Source: an uncultured Eubacteriales bacterium (GTDB lineage: Bacteria; Bacillota; Clostridia; Christensenellales; Borkfalkiaceae). Taken from it: a stretch of DNA of 43,466 nucleotides. The notes under the pieces were generated by a model. That model did no database searches, was not told the DNA's origin, and saw only the letters and a program-made list of their open reading frames with translations. The stretch is taken from positions 1 through 43,466 of the forward strand of contig CAJLRM010000014.1 in assembly GCA_905209085.1 (NCBI GenBank), written 5' to 3'. Below, piece after piece: positions 18,848 to 26,145 of the stretch; within the stretch, counting starts at the first letter, position 1; each line of letters opens with the position of its first letter. Position numbers and translations under genes: made by a program.

Positions 18848-20069
18848 TTTCAATCTCCTTATGTTTTATTTTCAGCAATACGCCGTCTGCGGGCGGAATG
18901 CGGAGGCTCACAGCGTTGCCCTCGTAGATTTCTCCCGTTTCGACATTTTGCAGTTGTACGGTTTTTTCAAACTGCATTTTATAATCGACGGATTTTGAAA
19001 AATCCGTATTGCAAGCAAGATACAGCGGACTTCCGTCTTTTTCGAAAATTCCCGTCAGACAGGTATCCCCTTCCGTTCTTTTAAGCGCTTCATAGTGAGT
19101 ACGGGCGATCGGACTTTTAAGCGGCGCCGCCTCTTTTGCCGGCGGAATCATCCCCCTATGTTCGGCATATAAAAGTTCTTTTCCGATTTTGACAAGGCGT
19201 TTGTTGACATTTTGCACATAATAATAACTCGGGGTCGGAACTCCTTTCCGGTCTAACATCGCTTCGTCGAATAAAGCCGCGTAGCAATCCGTCGGCGTGC
19301 AGAAAGTAAAATAATTAATGCCCTTGGCTCCGTAAGCGAGAGAAGTGAATACCTGCCAGCGAATTTCTTTCTCGGTCGTATTTCGGATAACGCCTTTATG
19401 CCAGGACGTCACCTGAATAAAACACCAATACGGCACTTTTAGCTTTTCGGCATAAGCGCGGATAAATTCCATGCTTTCAAAGTAAACGGGATCGACCTCG
19501 TTTTCTCCGCCTTTGAACGGATAAAAATCATAACTCAAATGGTCGGGCTTTGCGCAGTCTATATAGGTTTCGATATAGCGGACATATTCCTCGTAGCTCG
19601 AATTTTCGTGCGTTTCGCGCGTCGTGATTCCCGCCGAATCGCAGTAAATCGGAAACAGATTCGTGTGAAAACACGTCTTTTCGAATACTCTTTTATGGCG
19701 TTCGCGCGCAAGCCTAAGCGACTCCATATCTTTAAAGAACGGCTCGTCGTGAACGGCAATCCCGACAAAGGAGGGATGTTTTTCATATTTCGTCAACGCC
19801 GCAAGCCCTTCTTCTTCCGAAAAGTCTTCCCTGCGAAATCGGCTGTCGTTGACGAGATAGGAAATTCCGTATTTATCGCAAAGAGCCAATCCCCGCATCA
19901 CGTCCGAAGAACCGTTATGTTCGGTATTTCCGTACATCAAATTGATTCCGCTGTCTTTAAGGAGTTCAAAATACTTATCTTCCAAAAACGAGGGCGAACC
20001 TCCGCCTTCGGCGGAGGGACCGACCCAACCGCCTATCGGAAAAGTTCCTTTCAATAAATCGAAAACCAT
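18837..20069 (-). CDS. Cytoplasmic TIM-barrel glycosidase-like protein (first gene of the operon)
   Basis: The 410-residue protein has no signal peptide. It shares a series of motifs with the lipoprotein at 15363-16892: KHPSFVGIAVHDEPF (Glu in the GH-A acid/base position), HLSYDFYPF, VPYWCFIQVTSW, EIRWQVFTSLAYGAKGINYF, and a late RKGVPTPSYYYVQNVN. A short beta domain closes the protein. It is probably a glycoside hydrolase of a clan GH-A-like group not assigned here. As the first gene after the promoter, with AAAGGA nine bases before the ATG, it should be the most abundant product. The Glu in DEP is conserved, while the strand-7 position carries Gln in both paralogues. Confidence 0.65.
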   Translation of the reverse strand: MVFDLLKGTFPIGGWVGPSAEGGGSPSFLEDKYFELLKDSGINLMYGNTEHNGSSDVMRGLALCDKYGISYLVNDSRFRREDFSEEEGLAALTKYEKHPSFVGIAVHDEPFFKDMESLRLARERHKRVFEKTCFHTNLFPIYCDSAGITTRETHENSSYEEYVRYIETYIDCAKPDHLSYDFYPFKGGENEVDPVYFESMEFIRAYAEKLKVPYWCFIQVTSWHKGVIRNTTEKEIRWQVFTSLAYGAKGINYFTFCTPTDCYAALFDEAMLDRKGVPTPSYYYVQNVNKRLVKIGKELLYAEHRGMIPPAKEAAPLKSPIARTHYEALKRTEGDTCLTGIFEKDGSPLYLACNTDFSKSVDYKMQFEKTVQLQNVETGEIYEGNAVSLRIPPADGVLLKIKHKEIENDG

Positions 20070-20105
20070 CTTTTTAGTCCTTTCAAATAAATTTTTTGTA
20101 TCTAT

Positions 20106-20134
20106 ATAATACCACTATCCATCGAATCGTTCAA
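20106..20134 (-). promoter_or_regulatory. Sigma-A promoter of the ten-gene sugar operon
   Basis: The minus strand reads TTGAAC (20134-20129), 17 bases, then TATTAT (20111-20106). Transcription would start near 20100, leaving a leader of about 30 bases before ATG 20069. The -35 box lies inside one copy of a direct repeat (see the operator entry). Confidence 0.75.
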
Positions 20135-20151
20135 CTCATATATTGTTCAAC
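20129..20151 (-). promoter_or_regulatory. Direct repeat GTTGAAC, candidate AraC-type activator site
   Basis: Two exact copies of GTTGAAC (minus strand 20151-20145 and 20135-20129) lie 16 bases apart, start to start. The proximal copy contains the -35 box and the distal one is centred near -50. This is the arrangement used by AraC-family activators that touch RNA polymerase. The divergent AraC gene 100 bases away is the obvious candidate regulator. Confidence 0.55.
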
Positions 20152-20215
20152 TTGCTCGCAAATATTGGTGTTTTACGGGTTATTTTTTTTATTTTTACGA
20201 TTTTATTCTCAATAA

Positions 20216-20244
20216 TTGCTTTTTTCGATGAACTATGATAAAAT
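20216..20244 (+). promoter_or_regulatory. Promoter of the AraC gene at 20251, giving a near-leaderless mRNA
   Basis: TTGCTT (20216-20221), 17 bases, then TAAAAT (20239-20244). The ATG is only seven bases past the -10 box and no Shine-Dalgarno is visible, so the mRNA may start at or within a few bases of the ATG. Confidence 0.55.
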
Positions 20245-20250
20245 GTTGTC

Positions 20251-21018
20251 ATGGAATACGAAGCGATCAGAGATTTAGCCAGCAAACCCTATATCATTCA
20301 ATGCAACGATTCGGTCAGCATAGCGCATTTTCACACGAGTATTGAACTTATCTATGTAATAGCGGGAAAGGTATCTTTTTCTTCCAACGGGAAAAATTAT
20401 ACCCTTTTTCCCGACCAGATCGCCTTCGCCGACAGTTATCAATTGCACAGTAACTCCCCGCTTCCCAGCTGCACGACGATCAATCTCGTCATTCAACAGG
20501 AATTTTTAGCGGATTACCGACAAAAGACCAAAACGAAGCGGATTCCGGAAATGCTTGGCGATACGGAATTCAATAAAAGTATCAAAACTTTATTCGACGA
20601 ACTGCTCGTGTCTACCGCTATGGACGACGATTTACTCATCAAAGGTTACATTAACGTCATTTTAGGGAAACTCATGAAACGTTATGGAACGCATCAAAGT
20701 TCTTTCACAAATAGAAATCAAAAAATAATCGATATTCTCACTTATATAGAACAGAACTATGATTCGCCGCTGACATTAGAAACTATTTCGAAACATTTTA
20801 ATTATAACAAATATCACTTTTCAAAACTGTTCAATCAATATATCAATTGTTCTCTCAACACTTATATCGGGATCATACGCGTACAGAAAGTAATAGACCG
20901 GACACGGCTGGAAAACCGTCCTTTTATCGACATTGTTCTCGATTGCGGCTTCAATTCGCTGAGCACCTTTTATCGCTATCAAAAAATCTGCCGCGAATAT
21001 TATAATATCATAATATAG
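20251..21018 (+). CDS. AraC-family transcriptional regulator of the adjacent sugar operon
   Basis: Residues about 20-100 form a cupin-like sensor (AHFHTSIELIYVIAGKVSF, then FPDQIAFADSYQLHSN). Residues about 155-255 hold two helix-turn-helix motifs, the first around PLTLETISKHFNYNKYHFSK and the second around FIDIVLDCGFNSLSTFYRYQ. The family binds sugars or related ligands through the cupin and recruits RNA polymerase. It is divergent from the ten-gene operon, across a 180-base region with a direct repeat at the operon's -35. It ends four bases from the oppositely oriented exporter gene, with no terminator between them. No ribosome site precedes the ATG. Confidence 0.9.
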   Translation: MEYEAIRDLASKPYIIQCNDSVSIAHFHTSIELIYVIAGKVSFSSNGKNYTLFPDQIAFADSYQLHSNSPLPSCTTINLVIQQEFLADYRQKTKTKRIPEMLGDTEFNKSIKTLFDELLVSTAMDDDLLIKGYINVILGKLMKRYGTHQSSFTNRNQKIIDILTYIEQNYDSPLTLETISKHFNYNKYHFSKLFNQYINCSLNTYIGIIRVQKVIDRTRLENRPFIDIVLDCGFNSLSTFYRYQKICREYYNIII

Positions 21019-21022
21019 TTTT

Positions 21023-21886
21023 TCAAAATATCATAACCGCCGCGGACCCGAAGGCGACGACCACCGAAACTATCGTTTTGGGCGTAAACTTTTCTTTCAT
21101 CAAAAAAGAAATAGCCGCCGAAACGAGAATCGTTCCTCCCGTAAGCAGCGTATATTGCAGAGAAGCGTCAATGAAATCGAGCGCAACCAACACCAGAAAA
21201 TTGCCGAGTCCGTTCATGATGCCGTATCCCGAAATAGAAACGGAAATTTTTATAAACGACGGTTTTCGTTCATGGCTTTGTTTCGGTCTTTTCAGAAAGA
21301 TTAACATACAAAGACAGAGCGCAGCCGTAGAAACGCTTTTTAAAAACATAAACGATGCGCTCGATACGTTAAATTGTGCTTCGGCCTGATGTACGGTGGA
21401 AAGTACGCCGATCATTCCATTCAGAAAAAAAACGGCTATTCCATAAAAAATTGCTTTATGTCCCGCCTTATAATTTGTGCCGAGAGCGAGAGAAAATAAT
21501 ACCAGAACGGCGGAAATTATTTTTTTTGCCGTAAGCTCCTCTCCGTAGCCGAAAATGCCGACGAGAAAAGGCAATATCATCCCCCCGAGCATTCCGAACA
21601 TGGTATAAAGCGACAAATTTATTTTTTCCATCGCTTTGATACTGCAAAACGTATATAAGACAAGGATTATCGCAGATAGGACGGAAAGGAAAAACGAATA
21701 CGGCGTGAATTCCACCCGAAATTTTTGGATACACAGCATCGCCGCGGCGCAAACGAGTGACGTTCCGAGCGCGAAAATCACAGCCGTACGCAGACTCGAA
21801 CCGTTTTCTCGCTGATAAAGCTTATTAAAAAAGAATTGCAGTCCGAACGATACGGCGGCGCCGATGACAAGAACATAATACATCAG
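21023..21886 (-). CDS. EamA-type drug/metabolite transporter (DMT superfamily)
   Basis: The 287-residue protein has about ten hydrophobic helices arranged as two five-helix repeats, beginning YYVLVIGAAVSFGLQFFFN and ending in a helix near VVVAFGSAAVMIF. The second half has the typical LTGGTILVSAAISFLMKEKFTP segment. DMT exporters move small metabolites out of or into the cell. ATG at 21886 is preferred (GGTGAA six bases upstream, start right before helix 1); another ATG at 21904 overlaps the dehydrogenase gene by 14 bases. It is co-transcribed with the Gfo/Idh/MocA gene and may carry that enzyme's substrate or product. The substrate is unknown. Confidence 0.8.
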   Translation of the reverse strand: MMYYVLVIGAAVSFGLQFFFNKLYQRENGSSLRTAVIFALGTSLVCAAAMLCIQKFRVEFTPYSFFLSVLSAIILVLYTFCSIKAMEKINLSLYTMFGMLGGMILPFLVGIFGYGEELTAKKIISAVLVLFSLALGTNYKAGHKAIFYGIAVFFLNGMIGVLSTVHQAEAQFNVSSASFMFLKSVSTAALCLCMLIFLKRPKQSHERKPSFIKISVSISGYGIMNGLGNFLVLVALDFIDASLQYTLLTGGTILVSAAISFLMKEKFTPKTIVSVVVAFGSAAVMIF

Positions 21887-21890
21887 CCGT

Positions 21891-23174
21891 TCACCGTTTA
21901 ACATCCCCTTGCTTCATGACCGCTTTTACGTACTGCCCGTCCGTTCTCTCCTTCTCCCATTTATTTTTTACGATTTCGTAAATTTCATCGGGAATATCCG
22001 GCGTTCCTTTGGAATAAACAGGCAAAAGCCGTTCTTTGGCAATCTTCGGATCGGTGCAGGCCGTGTCGTTTCTGAACTTATCGCGAACGGACTTGTCGCG
22101 CAAATCCGGAATTTGCACCGATATGCCGCCTTGAAGCACCGAACGATACGCAAATATCCCCGGCAAAAACATATCCATCGCCTCATATACGTCGATAATA
22201 TCCGCGTCTTTTTTGCCGCTGAGCTTATCGATAAAGTTATCCATAATATAATAATCCGATCCGCCGTGCCCGAAATATTCAACTATCCCGTTTTTCTCCG
22301 CCGGTTCATACGACGCGGTTCTGCTCTCGGACGGATATTCGCCGTCATAATGATCGGCATTTACGTAAAGCGTTTCGGACTTGCCCGAATCGGCTCTGCC
22401 CGGCTCCATTCGGCCTTTGGATCCGTAGACGGTGTACCAAACGGAATCCTTATACAAATCGCCGTGTATGCTCTTTAAAATCGCGCCGTTTTCCAGCGTA
22501 ATCATTTCTATCCCGAAAAGCCCCGATTTAGCTCCGTTCCTCAGCTTCCGTTCCGTCATCGAACTCTCAAATCCTACGACCGAAACGGGTTTAAGTCCGC
22601 ATATATGAATGAGCGGACCGATGGAATGGGTGCAGTAAAACGTCGCGTACATAGTATTGCGCCAATGGTCGCGCTCTCCGTAAGTAATCGACGCCCAAAT
22701 AGATTCGCAGTTGTGGATATATTCCCCTTCCCCATATTCGATTTCACCGATTTTGCCCTGTTTATAAAGGCGCTTCATTTCCATTATCGTCGGCATATAA
22801 CAATAATTTTCGCCATAAGCGTATACTTTTCCGCTTTCCTCCACCGCTTCGATAAGCTCCACGGCTTCTTTCATCGTCTGACAAGGAAGGACCTCGCTGA
22901 ACACATGAAGACCGCGTTTCAGACACTTAACGGCAAACGGCGCGTGTTCCGTCGCGTAATTCGCCAGAACGACAGCGTCCATGTCGTGAGCGATAAAATC
23001 GTCGAAGTTGTCGTAGTATGCGATATTTTCCGCGCTGTGCGCAGCTTTCTGCCTTTCCAAAACTTCGGCGCTTTTGTCGCAAATGGCGACGACTTGCGCT
23101 TTATTTTTCGACGCGACGCAGTAATTTATCATACTTGTGCCTCTGTATGCTCCCAATACTCCTACTTTTATCAT
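21891..23174 (-). CDS. Gfo/Idh/MocA-family NAD(P)-dependent sugar dehydrogenase
   Basis: The N-terminal Rossmann fold starts KVGVLGAYRGTSM, a slightly altered GxGxxG loop. The usual EKP motif appears as EVLPC (near residue 93), so the lysine that is often catalytic is replaced. The C-terminal alpha/beta domain contains the YCTHSIGPLIHICG segment, whose histidine is a likely active-site residue. Members oxidise or epimerise sugars, inositols and sugar acids, and some are glycosidases with NAD as cofactor. At 427 residues the protein is longer than the family norm of about 340-380. AGGAGAA precedes ATG 23174; a divergent AraC gene lies 120 bases away. Confidence 0.82.
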   Translation of the reverse strand: MIKVGVLGAYRGTSMINYCVASKNKAQVVAICDKSAEVLERQKAAHSAENIAYYDNFDDFIAHDMDAVVLANYATEHAPFAVKCLKRGLHVFSEVLPCQTMKEAVELIEAVEESGKVYAYGENYCYMPTIMEMKRLYKQGKIGEIEYGEGEYIHNCESIWASITYGERDHWRNTMYATFYCTHSIGPLIHICGLKPVSVVGFESSMTERKLRNGAKSGLFGIEMITLENGAILKSIHGDLYKDSVWYTVYGSKGRMEPGRADSGKSETLYVNADHYDGEYPSESRTASYEPAEKNGIVEYFGHGGSDYYIMDNFIDKLSGKKDADIIDVYEAMDMFLPGIFAYRSVLQGGISVQIPDLRDKSVRDKFRNDTACTDPKIAKERLLPVYSKGTPDIPDEIYEIVKNKWEKERTDGQYVKAVMKQGDVKR

Positions 23175-23201
23175 AATAAAATTCTCCTTCTATTTTTTAT
23201 T

Positions 23202-23230
23202 AGTATAAGGCAGAAATCCAAAAAAGTACA
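23202..23230 (-). promoter_or_regulatory. Promoter of the dehydrogenase-exporter operon
   Basis: The minus strand reads TGTACT (23230-23225), 17 bases, then TATACT (23207-23202). The -35 box is poor, as expected for a promoter needing the divergent AraC activator. No clear repeat operator was seen in 23175-23295. Confidence 0.5.
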
Positions 23231-23244
23231 GGAAAAAACATGGC

Positions 23245-23273
23245 TTTTTATGGACAAAATTAGTTTTTATAAT
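23245..23273 (+). promoter_or_regulatory. Promoter of the second AraC gene
   Basis: TATAAT at 23268-23273 with a weak -35 (TTTTTA, 23245-23250) at 17 bp. The start codon is 22 bases after the -10 box. Confidence 0.45.
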
Positions 23274-23295
23274 ATAAATTCATTGAGGGAAACTT

Positions 23296-24117
23296 ATGGA
23301 CAGCTTCAATATTTGCAAATTTATTCCAAATCCGCAAACAGACGAGGTCATCAATACGATACATTTTGTTTACGAAACGGCGCCTCAATCCCTGCCCCAA
23401 AATAAACTCGACATAATGTATAAAGTTCATGTCATTATAAGCGGAAAATGCGAACTGCGCCTTGCGGGAAAACAATATAATCTCAAAGCGGGAGATATTT
23501 TTTTCACGTTTCCCTCTACTCCTTACACGCTTATTTCCGACAAAAATTTGAAATATGTTTATATCGGTTATATCGGACTCAGAGCAAACAGAATCATGGA
23601 AGCTCTGAAAATCGACCGTTATAACTGTGTCGTTTATGATTTTAAAGACTTGACAGACTTTCTCCTTCTCTATATTCAAAGAATCAGAAACAATAACGCA
23701 AAAATGCTTTCGGAAAGCGCTCTATTATATATTTTTTCAATTATTTCCGAGCGCGGAGAAACCGAAGAAGAGAAAGACGCCGGCATGGGTATCGCCGCGC
23801 AAATCAAAAAGTATATAAATCTCAACTATCAGGACTGCGAATTGTCGCTGGAAAAGATTTCCGATCATTTCGGTTATAACAAAAACTATATGGCGGAAGT
23901 ATTTAAAAAAGCCGCAAATATATCTATCGGCAAATACATCATGTCTATCAGAATTCAAAACGCCTGTACTTTGGCGGACAACAACATTTCAAGCGTAAAA
24001 GATATTGCGTATTTATGCGGTTTTTCAGATCCTCTTTATTTTTCAAGATCTTTCAAAAAATATATAGGACAATCCCCCAAAGACTTTATTAAAAATATTA
24101 AAAACTCAAAACAATAA
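23296..24117 (+). CDS. AraC-family transcriptional regulator, divergent from the dehydrogenase operon
   Basis: Residues about 30-110 form a cupin-type sensor (VHVIISGKCELRLAGKQYNL, GDIFFTFPSTPYTLI). The C-terminal 100 residues hold the two AraC helix-turn-helix motifs: LSLEKISDHFGYNKNYMAEV, then VKDIAYLCGFSDPLYFSRSF, followed by the family signature KKYIGQSPKDF. AGGGA lies six bases before the ATG. It probably activates the Gfo/Idh/MocA-EamA operon that starts 120 bases away on the other strand. The ligand is unknown. A weak stem just after the stop (about 24134-24165) may end its transcript. Confidence 0.9.
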   Translation: MDSFNICKFIPNPQTDEVINTIHFVYETAPQSLPQNKLDIMYKVHVIISGKCELRLAGKQYNLKAGDIFFTFPSTPYTLISDKNLKYVYIGYIGLRANRIMEALKIDRYNCVVYDFKDLTDFLLLYIQRIRNNNAKMLSESALLYIFSIISERGETEEEKDAGMGIAAQIKKYINLNYQDCELSLEKISDHFGYNKNYMAEVFKKAANISIGKYIMSIRIQNACTLADNNISSVKDIAYLCGFSDPLYFSRSFKKYIGQSPKDFIKNIKNSKQ

Positions 24118-24590
24118 GTCGTCTGTCTATAAAACTCCTCTGCATACAAAGTCCGTAAACGGAGGAATTAATTTTTATTCTTTAACAGACATAAAGGTCA
24201 TTTATATGATACCCCCAGATAAACAACGCATCAAAAATCCGTTTTGTTAAAGTTCCGGATATCTATGCAAGAAAAATGATCCTATGGTTGAATCCTATAA
24301 GGAACTCTCCAATATCGGAAAAGGACATTCAAAAAACTCGCGATCTCAGCTTCCCCCTCCTTTTAGATCCTATTTACGCATTTCGGGGAGGATCGCTCTC
24401 GCACGAAAAAGAAGTTCTGTCGTTTCAATTATTTTCGTATAAATTTAGCATAGCGAAAAAAGTTTCTCTGTTTTTCAAAAAGACTCGCACAAACAGTTGA
24501 TTATTAGAATCTCGTTAGCCTCCTTTTGTTGCTTATTAGAAAGGATTTTTTCACCTCCTCGATAGCACCCTCCCTCCTATGATTCTCTGC
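24118..24590. other. Gene-poor AT-rich stretch with orphan ribosome-binding sites
   Basis: No intact gene is supported here. On the minus strand several strong Shine-Dalgarno-like runs occur (GAGGAGGTGA about 24550-24560, AAAGGAGG about 24520-24530, AAAAGGAGGGGG about 24352-24365), but the frames behind them stop within 20-30 codons. One fragment reads VRVFLKNRETFFAMLNLY. The pattern suggests genes that have decayed, on the same strand as the pseudogene next door. Confidence 0.4.
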
Positions 24591-24851
24591 CTATGCCGAA
24601 AAAGGCAAATATTCCAATGCTTTATTCTCGTCCCGCGGGAATTCTTTTTCATAGGGATATAATTCCCCAAGCTTCTCTTCCATGAGGCGGCTGCCTTGTT
24701 CGACCGCTTATTCAAAATATCCCCTCTCTTCTAAGTCCGTTTTTTCTTTTCTCTTTCTCCTTGCCGATTTTAGCGACAAAAAACGCATAGGTTTTTCTTC
24801 TTTATGCGTTCCATTTTTGCTCTTATTTAGTTGTACGTGAGTTTTAGTCAC
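24591..24851 (-). pseudogene. Decayed small gene with an in-frame stop
   Basis: From GTG 24851 the frame reads 47 residues (ending KTDLEERGYFE), hits TAA at 24708-24710, and resumes in the same frame for 38 residues (containing GSRLMEEKLGELYPYEKEF) to a TAG at 24591. Both halves look like real charged, soluble protein rather than random translation. A CAA-to-TAA change would explain the stop. The frame extends upstream to a TTG behind AAGGAG near 24892, again interrupted by one stop. No family was recognised. Confidence 0.4.
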
Positions 24852-24918
24852 CCCGGATAGGCAAAATGTTCATTTTATCTCTACGAAATTGCAGATCAAT
24901 TTTCGCTCCTTAAAACGG

Positions 24919-24951
24919 CTGCCCCTCCCCGCTAAAAGCGGGGAGGGGCAG
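24919..24951. repeat. Perfect 15-bp GC-rich hairpin
   Basis: CTGCCCCTCCCCGCT (24919-24933) and AGCGGGGAGGGGCAG (24937-24951) pair perfectly across a 3-base loop. It stands out sharply in an AT-rich patch. On the plus strand a T-run follows 15 bases later, too far for a textbook terminator. It may be a terminator, a repeat unit or a mobile-element end. Confidence 0.6.
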
Positions 24952-25042
24952 GGCGATAGATCTTTTTTATCTCCCTCTTACGTCAGAAGACTGCAAAAAA
25001 TATTTTTGAGTAGATATCGAACTCACGTATTCCTTTAAGCAA

Positions 25043-25207
25043 CTATTTACTTATCTTGTCTGTTTCGTTTTTAGCATCCAAAACATATTCCTCTTTGGAC
25101 AACGGCGTTCCTGTTATGCGTACAAGGATATTCACGGTTTTATTACTCATAAGAGAAAAAACATTCAAGGAAGGAAGCCTATCGGCTCTCTTTCGCATTT
25201 TTTTCAT
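25043..25207 (-). CDS. Small uncharacterised protein (54 aa)
   Basis: ATG at 25207 has AAGGGA eight bases upstream and opens 54 codons to a TAG at 25043. The N-terminus is strongly basic (KKMRKRADR), followed by a beta-like stretch (NKTVNILVRITGTPLS) and a charged tail (KEEYVLDAKNETDKISK). The composition and ribosome site suggest a real small gene or an intact remnant. A second mini-frame of 19 codons with AAAGGA before a GTG follows at 25026-24967. No family is recognised. Confidence 0.45.
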   Translation of the reverse strand: MKKMRKRADRLPSLNVFSLMSNKTVNILVRITGTPLSKEEYVLDAKNETDKISK

Positions 25208-25264
25208 TGTAACAGTCCCTTCTATATTCTACATATACCTTCAATCCATAACATAAAATATTGC

Positions 25265-26071
25265 ATGATATCTAAGAGAGCTTTCCATATTATGGATATA
25301 GCCAAAATTGGCGCATGGATTGTTTTTATTTGCCTATCCGTCTTAGCACTTGTCTTTATACCTGTTTCAATCGCAGCCTGTTCTGATCCAAGACTTTATA
25401 AAGCATATATAGGTATTATAATAGTATGTTTTTTCTATTTGCTGTTTTATTTTATAAGCCGATTTCTCATCTATATTTATCCATGGTGGAGTAAGAGAAA
25501 AAAGGCGACTCAAATTATTACGTCTGTAATTTCGATTATTCTTGTAATAACTATCCCAACGGTTTCCATTGTTATTCCGATTAAGAGAAGAACTATTGAA
25601 TTTACCAATCATTTTCAGACGAACTGGGAAATCAATATTTTAGATCATGCCAAATTGAAGTACGGTCAATCATGGTCTTACGGATTTGTGGGCGGTCATG
25701 ATGAACTTGTCTATGCGGTATATAAGCTAAATAAAGCGCAAAGCGACGAATTATCTCTATTAGTTCCCAATCAAATTTGTGCTTTAAAATCGTGGCATCG
25801 CATAGAACTCGACCGTATAAAAAAAGATCATCCAAATTTGGAACAGAAAAAATACGCAGAACTATATTTTGATAATGTGCTGCAACGTTTTCGCTTTTCT
25901 GTTCCTAAACGCTTTTTAGTCGATTGGAAAAGTGAAAATACTTATTGGGGGCTGCGTGGCGGAATTGCAGCGAATTATAACCATAAATCAACAGACGCCT
26001 GCCTTTTTACAATCTACGATTCTAAGACTGCACGACTTACTTTATTTGAGTATTTAGTCGCCGATCACTAA
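25265..26071 (+). CDS. Orphan membrane protein of unknown function
   Basis: The 268-residue protein has three hydrophobic segments in its first half: about 14-40 (AWIVFICLSVLALVFIPVSI), about 47-72, and about 86-106 (ITSVISIILVITIPTVSIVI). A soluble C-terminal half follows (about 115-268), with several Trp/Tyr residues and a final FEYLVADH. No family is recognised. Its base composition is clearly AT-richer than that of the sugar operons. Neither ATG 25265 nor ATG 25292 has a good ribosome site, so the start is uncertain. It lies alone between the eroded patch and tRNA-Arg and may be recently acquired. Confidence 0.6.
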   Translation: MISKRAFHIMDIAKIGAWIVFICLSVLALVFIPVSIAACSDPRLYKAYIGIIIVCFFYLLFYFISRFLIYIYPWWSKRKKATQIITSVISIILVITIPTVSIVIPIKRRTIEFTNHFQTNWEINILDHAKLKYGQSWSYGFVGGHDELVYAVYKLNKAQSDELSLLVPNQICALKSWHRIELDRIKKDHPNLEQKKYAELYFDNVLQRFRFSVPKRFLVDWKSENTYWGLRGGIAANYNHKSTDACLFTIYDSKTARLTLFEYLVADH

Positions 26072-26082
26072 GTGGAGTCATG

Positions 26083-26135
26083 AAAACAAACAATAATCCG
26101 AACCCCTTGCCACTCGGCATTATAAGGTTCGGATT
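26083..26135. terminator. Terminator of tRNA-Arg, possibly shared with the orphan gene
   Basis: AATCCGAACC (26095-26104) and GGTTCGGATT (26126-26135) pair perfectly. On the minus strand the stem is followed by ATTGTTTGTTTT, eleven bases after the tRNA's CCA end. The plus-strand gene ending at 26071 runs into the same stem. Confidence 0.75.
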
Positions 26136-26145
26136 TGTTATCAAA

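Noticed and set aside
17768..19084. A 438-codon plus-strand frame across two operon genes
   Set aside because: It spans the antisense of two coherent, overlapping genes and is rich in Arg, Gly and His as expected of a shadow.
24276..24500. A 74-codon plus-strand frame
   Set aside because: No ribosome site, no recognisable domain, and it lies in the patch that reads as decayed minus-strand genes.
25056..25256. A 66-codon plus-strand frame (hydrophobic end)
   Set aside because: The opposite strand holds a better candidate with a ribosome site and charged protein-like composition; this frame has neither.
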